This document shows positions 1-4,888 of a stretch of 6,847 bases of DNA, in pieces. Numbering within the stretch: the first letter of the stretch is position 1; each line of letters starts with the position of its first letter. The notes below the pieces were generated by a model. That model saw only the letters and a program-made list of their open reading frames with translations, did no database searches and had not been told where the DNA came from. The translations under genes were made by a program, and so were the position numbers. This stretch comes from Ruminococcaceae bacterium UBA1865 (lineage in GTDB: Bacteria; Bacillota; Clostridia; Oscillospirales; Acutalibacteraceae), in NCBI GenBank assembly GCA_002338255.1, contig DDHX01000034.1, positions 29,479-36,325 on the forward strand, given 5' to 3'.

Positions 1-1614
1 TTTTGCATATTTTCTTACTCCGTTCTGTATCGTCCGCGAAAGCTCGGTACCGTCTCTGAATACAAAGATGACCGTGCGGTCAGAATTAACCTTTATATAA
101 TTGACCGTAGCTTGAAATACCAGCGGGTCAAATTCCTTCATAAGACCGTCCAACTTATCCAGCTCCCTCAGAAAGGCAGTAATTTGAATACGCTTTGCGG
201 CAAGGAGTCCTATCTGAGAGGACAGTTCCTTCCTTTTCTGCTGCAGAGTTTCGTGGCGGGCAAGGTATTCTTCATAACGTTTGTTAATTTCTTTTATGCC
301 GTCTTTTTGCTTACTGCCCGTTGTGAGCAGGTTGTTAATCAGCGTGGAAATTTCGCCGCATTCGCGGTTTGCGTCCTCAAGCTGGGCTTGAAGTGTGCTG
401 TCGTCTGTAATTGCGTCAAAGCAGAGCTCATAATTCGCTTTGATTTCACTCTTGCGGGTGATGATGCTGTTTATGGCTGCGACGAAGGTTTCCTCAATGC
501 TCTCTTCCTTTAGCGTCGGCGTATCACAGTATTTACGTTTCATGAACTTGTTGTTGCAATGCCAGCGCCATGAAGCGTATTTGCTGCCGGCGTGCCATAT
601 CTTTCTGCCGTAATACCCGCCGCAATTTGCGCATATGATTCGTCCAGAAAAAATTGAGATGCACTGAGCGTGACCACCGGCCGCTTGCCGTCTGCGAAAC
701 TCCTCCTGCACCATCTCAAACACTTCCGGGCGAATGATTGCGGGATGGTTTTGAGGTATATAGTACATCGGCAATTCACCTTCGTTCTTTTTAGTCGTTT
801 TAGACAGGAAATCTACTGTGTATTTTTTTTGTAAAATTGCGTCGCCCCTATACTTTTCGTTGTGGAGGATGCTTATTATAGTAGAAACCCGCCATTGCGT
901 CTTTTTGCCGGGCGTTGGTATCTGTTCCTCGGTCAGTCGGGCCGCTATGTCGTAGGGTGTTTTCCCGGAAAGATATTCGTCATATATACGCCAAACGATT
1001 ACCGCTTCTTCTTCGACGATTTCCATCTCACCGTTTTCTGAGCCTTTCTTGTAGCCGAGAAAATTCGAGTACGCAAGGCTCATCTTGCCATCGGCGAATC
1101 GCTTGCGTTGACCCCATGTGGTATTTTCGCTGATGCTGCGTGACTCTTCCTGTGCCAGCGAAGACATGATGGTGATAAGCAGTTCGCCCTTTGAATCAAG
1201 CGTGTAAATATTTTCTTTCTGAAAATACACCTCTACGCCTTTTTCCTTTAGCTTGCGAACCGTTGTCAGACTGTCGACCGTGTTTCTGGCAAAACGCGAA
1301 ACGGACTTTGTAATGATGAGGTCAATCTTTCCGTCTAACGCATCGGTAATCATCTGATTAAAGCCATCGCGTTTCTTCATGCTGGTTCCCGTTATGCCTT
1401 CGTCAGAATATACATTCACAAATATCCATTCCGGGTTGCTTTGAATGTAGGTGGCATAATAATCCATCTGTGCTTCGTAGCTGTTTTGCTGTTCTTCTTT
1501 TTCCGTTGACACACGCGCATAGCCTGCAACTCTCCGTTTCTTTATCGCACTATGCGATTGAGCGGAAACAATCGGGGCAGTAGCTTGTATCACTTGTACT
1601 ACTTTTCCTGCCAT
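1..1614 (-). CDS. Large serine recombinase with C-terminal coiled coil (partial, 3' end outside window)
   Basis: Site-specific DNA recombinase of the large serine (resolvase/invertase) family, which cuts and rejoins DNA through a covalent serine link to integrate or excise mobile elements. My translation is open for 538 codons with no stop before the left edge, so the C-terminus is cut off, probably only slightly. The catalytic N-terminal domain spans roughly residues 28-175: YARVST places the nucleophile at Ser36, and TKSVSRFARNTV (103-114) carries the active-site arginines. A recombinase domain follows (about 185-310), then a zinc ribbon (Cys328, Cys331, Cys353, Cys363). Residues about 405-490 are rich in charged and Leu residues and look like a coiled coil. 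A terminal strand pair (VIFVFRDG, 515-522) follows. The ATG at 1614 is the first in-frame start. Its GAGGAGG site (1625-1631) lies inside the end of the upstream recombinase gene, ten bases away, so the two are probably co-translated. Family assignment is firm; the target site is unknown. Confidence 0.93.
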   Translation of the reverse strand, partial: MAGKVVQVIQATAPIVSAQSHSAIKKRRVAGYARVSTEKEEQQNSYEAQMDYYATYIQSNPEWIFVNVYSDEGITGTSMKKRDGFNQMITDALDGKIDLIITKSVSRFARNTVDSLTTVRKLKEKGVEVYFQKENIYTLDSKGELLITIMSSLAQEESRSISENTTWGQRKRFADGKMSLAYSNFLGYKKGSENGEMEIVEEEAVIVWRIYDEYLSGKTPYDIAARLTEEQIPTPGKKTQWRVSTIISILHNEKYRGDAILQKKYTVDFLSKTTKKNEGELPMYYIPQNHPAIIRPEVFEMVQEEFRRRQAAGGHAQCISIFSGRIICANCGGYYGRKIWHAGSKYASWRWHCNNKFMKRKYCDTPTLKEESIEETFVAAINSIITRKSEIKANYELCFDAITDDSTLQAQLEDANRECGEISTLINNLLTTGSKQKDGIKEINKRYEEYLARHETLQQKRKELSSQIGLLAAKRIQITAFLRELDKLDGLMKEFDPLVFQATVNYIKVNSDRTVIFVFRDGTELSRTIQNGVRKYAK

Positions 1615-1618
1615 TGCA

Positions 1619-2905
1619 TTATGACCTCCTCAAAGCGTTCTGGCGGGCAGCCTCACGCATTTCATCCGTCCAGCTTTTACTGCGTGACCGGTCTTGCCAT
1701 TGATAAGTAATTACATCGCCCTTTCGGAGCACAAAGCGAAGCAAGTTGTCCTCAAGAGCGTCGATATGCTCAATGTTTGCTGTAAAAGCTTCATCCTCGA
1801 ATGCGGTCAAGCCGAGTACCTCTGAGGCAGATGCTTTTAGCGTAGCTTCCGGTATTGACTTTGAGGTGCAATACTTTTTCCCTTTGGTGTTATATGTGGA
1901 ACAGCACCAGACTACATTGTAAGGCGTTGTTTTCCGACGATAATTCTTGCCGCAAATGCCGCAGCGAATCTTGCCCGTGAATGCGCTCCGGGTTACTGGC
2001 TTGTCAGATGTGGAAGTTCTGCGCCGCCGCAGTTCGCATTGGACTGCCTCAAACGCCTCTTTCTCAATGATTGCCTCGTGGTCTGATTCCACATAGAATT
2101 GCGGTAGCTGACCAATATTCGGCACCTTCCTCTTCGTCAAGTGGTCTGTCACAAGCGTTTTTTGAAGCCGTAAATCGCCCATGTATTTTTCATTGGTCAG
2201 AATCCCGCGAATGGTGTTGGTGTGCCATTCGCAACCGAATCGCGTCATGGTGTCCTCACCGTTCAGAATGTTACAGATTTTCTGTAGTCCGCAGCCGTCA
2301 ATGTAGAGTCCGTAAATGCGCCTCACAAGGTCAGCCTCGTCGGGAAGCACTGCGATTTCACCATTGACAAGACGATAACCGAGCATGGTGCAGGTTGAAG
2401 CCTTTCCTTCTTCAAACCCTTTTCTGATACGCCATTTCACATTGTCGCTGCAAGACAGGCTTTCGGCTTGCGCGAACGAGCCGAGCAACGTCAGCATGAC
2501 CTCGCCTTCGGCGCTTAATGTGTAAATACCTTGCTCCTCGAAAAAGACATCGATGTCGAGACTTTTTAGCATTCGCACAGCACTTAATAACGTCACTGTA
2601 TTTCGAGCAAACCGCGACACCGATTTTGTAACAACCATATCAATTTTTCCAGCTCTGCAATCTGCCAACATTAGCTGGAACTGCTCTCTTGTATCCTTTG
2701 TTCCGGTTTTGGCTTTGTCAGCGTAAACGCCCGTGAACTCCCAGTCCGCATTGTTACAGATAAAACTTTGGTAGTAATCAATCTGTGCTGCAAGAGAATG
2801 CAGCATCGCGTCCTTATCACAGGAAACCCGCGCATAGGCGGCGACCCTTTTCTTGTTCACACTAACCGCCGGAGCAGGCGTAATGTCAATTATTTTCTTT
2901 CCCAT
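1619..2905 (-). CDS. Large serine recombinase, short form without coiled coil
   Basis: Second large serine recombinase, 428 residues, paralogous to the downstream one. The catalytic domain (about 18-165) has YARVS with Ser28 as nucleophile and TKSVSRFARNTV (93-104) with the active-site arginines. The recombinase domain covers about 175-300. The zinc ribbon uses Cys315, Cys318, Cys334 or Cys335, and Cys346. Only about 42 residues separate the last zinc-ribbon Cys from the terminal strand LLRFVLRKGD, against about 150 in the downstream paralogue, so the coiled-coil insertion is missing. The protein ends in a tail containing SWTDEMREAAR that the visible part of the other lacks. In the helix after the active site it reads AQAESLSCSDN where the paralogue has AQEESRSISEN. 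An upstream in-frame ATG at 3022 is open, but it would overlap the preceding gene out of frame. I chose the ATG at 2905 because a perfect AAAGGAGG lies seven bases before it. The stop is four bases from the next gene. Confidence 0.95.
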   Translation of the reverse strand: MGKKIIDITPAPAVSVNKKRVAAYARVSCDKDAMLHSLAAQIDYYQSFICNNADWEFTGVYADKAKTGTKDTREQFQLMLADCRAGKIDMVVTKSVSRFARNTVTLLSAVRMLKSLDIDVFFEEQGIYTLSAEGEVMLTLLGSFAQAESLSCSDNVKWRIRKGFEEGKASTCTMLGYRLVNGEIAVLPDEADLVRRIYGLYIDGCGLQKICNILNGEDTMTRFGCEWHTNTIRGILTNEKYMGDLRLQKTLVTDHLTKRKVPNIGQLPQFYVESDHEAIIEKEAFEAVQCELRRRRTSTSDKPVTRSAFTGKIRCGICGKNYRRKTTPYNVVWCCSTYNTKGKKYCTSKSIPEATLKASASEVLGLTAFEDEAFTANIEHIDALEDNLLRFVLRKGDVITYQWQDRSRSKSWTDEMREAARQNALRRS

Positions 2906-2912
2906 TTTGAGT

Positions 2913-2920
2913 CCTCCTTT
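2913..2920 (-). promoter_or_regulatory. Ribosome binding site deciding the start of the short recombinase
   Basis: AAAGGAGG on the minus strand, seven bases before the ATG at 2905. Two in-frame upstream ATGs (2932 and 3022) lack a comparable site, so this fixes the start at 2905. Confidence 0.8.
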
Positions 2921-2930
2921 GGTAGGTGAC

Positions 2931-2959
2931 ATATTAACTCTAGTTTGGCTACATAGCAA
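2931..2959 (-). promoter_or_regulatory. Possible sigma-70/sigma-A type promoter for the recombinase pair
   Basis: In the gap between the SHOCT-like gene and the short recombinase, the minus strand reads TTGCTA (2954-2959), then exactly 17 bases, then TAATAT (2931-2936). Each hexamer matches consensus at four of six positions. Transcription would begin just upstream of the AAAGGAGG site of the recombinase. The small palindrome AACTAGAGTT sits directly before the -10 box and could be an operator half or chance. This would let both recombinases be expressed apart from the two small upstream genes. The match is weak and positional only. Confidence 0.3.
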
Positions 2960-2960
2960 G

Positions 2961-3128
2961 TCATTCTGGAACAATACATTCAACGAATATTGGGCAGTAT
3001 TTTTGGCGTAGAATTGTATCAATTTTCGAGTAGTCCCCGGAAGAAATCACTTTGTTTTCAAGCATTTTCTTAAACGGAGCGACGCTGACATGATACATGA
3101 TTTCCTTCTTCATCTGTGCTTCCGTCAT
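2961..3128 (-). CDS. Small SHOCT-like protein of the recombinase cassette
   Basis: A 55-residue protein starting MTEAQMKKEI and ending IVPE. The segment from about residue 18 to 48 (FKKMLENKVIS, then GDYSKID, then LRQKY) has the pattern of a SHOCT (short C-terminal) domain: an amphipathic helix, a turn with Val-Ile-Ser, then Tyr-x-Lys-Ile-Asp and a second helix. I recall small proteins of this type, annotated as SHOCT-domain proteins, next to serine recombinases in Clostridia; I could not check this by search. Its ATG overlaps the stop of the upstream gene in an ATGA, and an AAAGGTGG site lies nine bases before the start, so the two genes are probably translationally coupled. No signal peptide or membrane segment is visible. 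Its function is unknown. A role as regulator or directionality factor for the recombinases is inferred from position and size only. Confidence 0.8.
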   Translation of the reverse strand: MTEAQMKKEIMYHVSVAPFKKMLENKVISSGDYSKIDTILRQKYCPIFVECIVPE

Positions 3129-3541
3129 ACCGACGCACCACCTTTGAAGCGGCCGGTTATATAGCAGTCATGGGAGCAGTATTTTCTGTGCTGATTTCCA
3201 TATGCTGTAAAGCTATGACCGCAGGTTTCACAGATAAAGGAGTATAACGCTTTTCGACCAACTTGGTCTGGATGCGTATTCCACCATGCCACGCGGCATT
3301 CCGTTGAACAGAAGCGACGTGACTTCATGCCGGGAATCTGCACCACGGGCTTGCCACATTGTGGACACAAGCTACTCGCGGTTTTTATGGTCGTATGAGC
3401 GGCTCGTTCTCCGCTCAGTTTATTTCTCCGGCAGTAGCTTTTAACCGTGTCTTTGCCAATGCCAAGCAAATCCGCAATTGCTTTATATCCGCAGCCTTTA
3501 CTGCGCAGTTCTGCTATTTTAGCTTTTTGTTCATTCGTCAT
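3125..3541 (-). CDS. Helix-turn-helix protein with two zinc-finger-like modules
   Basis: A 138-residue likely DNA-binding protein. Residues about 5-40 form a helix-turn-helix of the resolvase/sigma-like type: ELRSKGCGYKAIADLLGIG, then a recognition helix around DTVKSYCRRN. Two Cys4 modules follow: Cys59, Cys62, Cys78 and Cys82, then Cys104, Cys107, Cys122 and Cys126. The paired CxxC...C(x3)C spacing strongly suggests two bound zinc ions. I recall similar clostridial proteins being annotated as HTH or 'sigma-70' proteins, but no sigma-factor core regions are visible, so that label would mislead. The ORF is open further upstream to 3670, but that extension crosses the terminator. I chose the ATG at 3541 because GGAGG (3549-3553) lies seven bases before it and the HTH begins straight away. 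It overlaps the SHOCT-like gene by four bases and is first in the recombination cassette. Likely a regulator of the recombinases or an accessory DNA-binding factor; this is inference. Confidence 0.87.
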   Translation of the reverse strand: MTNEQKAKIAELRSKGCGYKAIADLLGIGKDTVKSYCRRNKLSGERAAHTTIKTASSLCPQCGKPVVQIPGMKSRRFCSTECRVAWWNTHPDQVGRKALYSFICETCGHSFTAYGNQHRKYCSHDCYITGRFKGGASV

Positions 3542-3548
3542 CGATTGT

Positions 3549-3588
3549 CCTCCAGTCCGAGAACCTCTGTCCTCACTACCCACTGGAG
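3549..3588 (-). promoter_or_regulatory. Possible hairpin hiding the ribosome site of the HTH gene
   Basis: On the minus strand CTCCAGT (3582-3588) is the exact reverse complement of ACTGGAG (3550-3556), with 25 bases between. One further T-G pair extends it at 3549/3589. The second arm contains the GGAGG ribosome site, so folding of the leader would block translation initiation of the HTH gene and, by coupling, of the SHOCT-like gene. The loop holds a further small GAG-GTT-CTC hairpin. Seven pairs over a 25-base loop is modest stability, and any arm paired with an SD will look partly complementary, so this is tentative. Confidence 0.3.
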
Positions 3589-3617
3589 ATGAGCAAGGCA
3601 TTTTGACGAAAAACACG

Positions 3618-3659
3618 AAAAAAATAATGCCTACCAGAGAAAAATCCCCGGTAGGCATT
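3618..3659 (-). terminator. Rho-independent terminator after the amidase gene
   Basis: A perfect 10-base inverted repeat, AATGCCTACC and GGTAGGCATT (arms 3650-3659 and 3626-3635), with a 14-base loop. On the minus strand it is followed by one A and seven T (3618-3624). It begins 13 bases after the amidase stop codon and separates the lysis operon from the recombination cassette. On the plus strand only a weak T run follows, so it acts mainly on the lysis transcript. Confidence 0.88.
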
Positions 3660-3672
3660 GATGGTTGCACTT

Positions 3673-4386
3673 TTATTCGCTGTACTTGACGAAAGCGTCG
3701 GTGAAGCCCGCCGCCTTGACCTTGGCGAGCATAGCATCGGCGTTCGCCTTGACAGAGTACGCTCCGATTTGAACACGGTAGAGCGTTTTTTGTGTGGTCG
3801 GTGCAGGTTCGGTAACGGAAACAGATGCCGCGAGCAGTCTTCCAACCTCGGCACGGAAGGTGTCCATGCTCTTGCCGAACCTTGGAAACCAGTGCATGAC
3901 GTCGCCGTGGTTAGAAGCAATCCCCAGCTTGTATCCCTCAGAATGGCAGATGAGGTTCTTTTCGGTCAGCCCGTACTGCTTGCAGAGGTAGGTGCACAGT
4001 TCGGCAGCTTCCTTGTATATGGCATTAAAGTATGCCGCATCCGTCAGCCCGTCCTCGCAGATTTCAAACCCGATGTGCGTGTCGTTGCCGGAGCCGCCGC
4101 AATGCCAGCCGCGATAGTTCCACGGCAGGGTTTGATAGGTGGCAATGGAGCCATCGGCTAGCCTGCCGATAAAGGCGTGAACGCAGACATCCCTGCCGTC
4201 CGGCCTGTCCTGATTCCAGTGGTTATTGTTCAGATTTTTCCCGAGCAAGCCGTCGTCGGGTCCGACATAGCGCCTGAGATTGGGATTGTTCGCTCCGGTG
4301 GAATGTACCATGATGCCTTTGGGAGCGATTGTTCTGCCCGCCTTGTAGCAAGCGTTATTCGTCAGAATGAGCTTGTGCAGATTCAT
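3673..4386 (-). CDS. Phage endolysin: N-acetylmuramoyl-L-alanine amidase (Amidase_2) with C-terminal SPOR-like half domain
   Basis: A 237-residue endolysin that cleaves the amide bond between N-acetylmuramic acid and L-alanine of peptidoglycan, releasing phage at the end of infection. The Amidase_2 (type 2, zinc-dependent) domain covers about 20-185. His28 in GIMVHSTG is the first zinc ligand and His148 in LICHSEG the second; the third is probably Asp162 in NHGDVMHW. IGFEICE (105-111) is the conserved core strand. A Thr/Pro linker (about 188-201) leads to LYRVQIGAYSVKANADAML and KVKAAGF, which match the first half of a SPOR peptidoglycan-binding domain. The protein stops about 36 residues in, so a second SPOR half is absent. 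There is no signal peptide, as expected for a holin-dependent lysin. The start is supported by AAGGAGG seven bases upstream and by an ATGA overlap with the holin stop. A strong terminator follows. The alternative, a host sporulation amidase, is unlikely beside a holin and tail genes. Confidence 0.95.
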   Translation of the reverse strand: MNLHKLILTNNACYKAGRTIAPKGIMVHSTGANNPNLRRYVGPDDGLLGKNLNNNHWNQDRPDGRDVCVHAFIGRLADGSIATYQTLPWNYRGWHCGGSGNDTHIGFEICEDGLTDAAYFNAIYKEAAELCTYLCKQYGLTEKNLICHSEGYKLGIASNHGDVMHWFPRFGKSMDTFRAEVGRLLAASVSVTEPAPTTQKTLYRVQIGAYSVKANADAMLAKVKAAGFTDAFVKYSE

Positions 4387-4799
4387 AAGTTTTCCTCCTT
4401 GTCTCCGCGGTTATGCAGCTGCTCCAATACGTCCTTGAGCTTCTGCGGGACGGGCAGGCCAATGTGCGCGGCATTCTCCAAAATGGAAACGCCCTCGTTG
4501 CTCAGATAGAAGAACACAACCGCCGTACGGATGACCCCGTCTCCACCTAAAACCAGTTCGTCCAAAATATGCCCGACGCCTACCAGTGCGAAAATAAGCA
4601 CCTTCTTAAAAATACCCTTGGCACCGATCTCACTGGAAAGTTTTTTGTCAAGAACGGCGCACATCACACCGGTCAGATAGTCGATGACTACAAACACGAT
4701 GAGGGCATAAATAAACCCGTCCAATCCGCCAAGGAACCACCCGAGGAAACCGCCCAGCACAGCAAAGACCGCCTGCGCCCAGTTCCAGATTGTTTTCAT
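4383..4799 (-). CDS. Phage holin, toxin secretion/phage lysis type (Phage_holin_4_1 like)
   Basis: A 138-residue membrane protein that forms lesions in the cytoplasmic membrane and lets the endolysin reach the cell wall. Hydrophobic segments are visible at about residues 7-25 (rich in Gly, Phe and Leu), 28-50 (FIYALIVFVVIDYLTGVM), 66-84 and 88-100. The motif IDYLTGV, then a charged stretch with SSEIGAKGIFKK (55-66), then NEGVSILENA (101-110) are characteristic of the family that also includes clostridial TcdE-type holins. The C-terminal tail (about 115-138) is charged and probably cytoplasmic. The ORF is open 18 codons further upstream into the terminator stem. I chose the ATG at 4799 because GGAGG (4807-4811) lies seven bases before it and the hydrophobic N-terminus starts there. 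The stop overlaps the amidase start in ATGA, a tight holin-lysin pair. Confidence 0.93.
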   Translation of the reverse strand: MKTIWNWAQAVFAVLGGFLGWFLGGLDGFIYALIVFVVIDYLTGVMCAVLDKKLSSEIGAKGIFKKVLIFALVGVGHILDELVLGGDGVIRTAVVFFYLSNEGVSILENAAHIGLPVPQKLKDVLEQLHNRGDKEENL

Positions 4800-4828
4800 T
4801 TCTATTCCTCCAATCAAGTTGATTTTAT

Positions 4829-4857
4829 ATAATAAAAAGCGCCTTTGCCCCACGCAA
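4829..4857 (-). promoter_or_regulatory. Weak candidate promoter for the lysis pair, inside the terminator
   Basis: On the minus strand TTGCGT (4852-4857), 17 bases, then TATTAT (4829-4834). The -10 box matches five of six consensus bases and the -35 only three. It overlaps the hairpin upstream of the holin, so sequence constraint from the terminator could produce it by chance. It is listed because the lysis genes otherwise have no visible promoter after the terminator. Confidence 0.2.
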
Positions 4858-4867
4858 AAGCGCCTTT
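4834..4867 (-). terminator. Rho-independent terminator between tail gene and holin
   Basis: On the minus strand AAAGGCGCTTTTGC (4854-4867) pairs with GCAAAGGCGCTTTT (4835-4848) over 14 positions, two of them G-T, around a GTGGG loop, ending in a run of five T. It starts 21 bases after the tail-protein stop codon. The near-palindromic arms also make it look like a direct repeat. It should stop or attenuate late transcription before the holin. Confidence 0.82.
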
Positions 4868-4888
4868 AAACAGATACATTAATTGTTC

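Noticed and set aside
112..513. Plus-strand open frame of 133 codons
   Set aside because: It lies wholly opposite the C-terminal coiled-coil region of the long serine recombinase, has no ribosome site, and shows no recognisable domain; it is an antisense shadow.
540..779. Minus-strand 79-codon frame suggesting a frameshifted or broken recombinase
   Set aside because: The recombinase frame from the ATG at 1614 is open all the way to position 1 with motifs in the right order, so the gene is not broken here and this is an out-of-frame shadow.
2906..3022. N-terminal extension of the short recombinase from an ATG at 3022
   Set aside because: It overlaps the SHOCT-like gene out of frame and lacks a ribosome site, while the ATG at 2905 has a perfect one.
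3542..3670. N-terminal extension of the HTH protein from an ATG at 3670 or 3601
   Set aside because: The longer form would read through the amidase terminator and neither start has a good ribosome site; the ATG at 3541 does.
3658..4161. Plus-strand frame of 167 codons opposite the amidase
   Set aside because: The opposite strand carries a clear Amidase_2 domain with start and ribosome site; this frame has no domain or initiation signals.
4835..4867. Pair of 12-base direct repeats (AAAAGCGCCTTT) that might be an att core or iteron
   Set aside because: They are the two arms of the terminator, whose near-palindromic sequence reads as both direct and inverted repeat.
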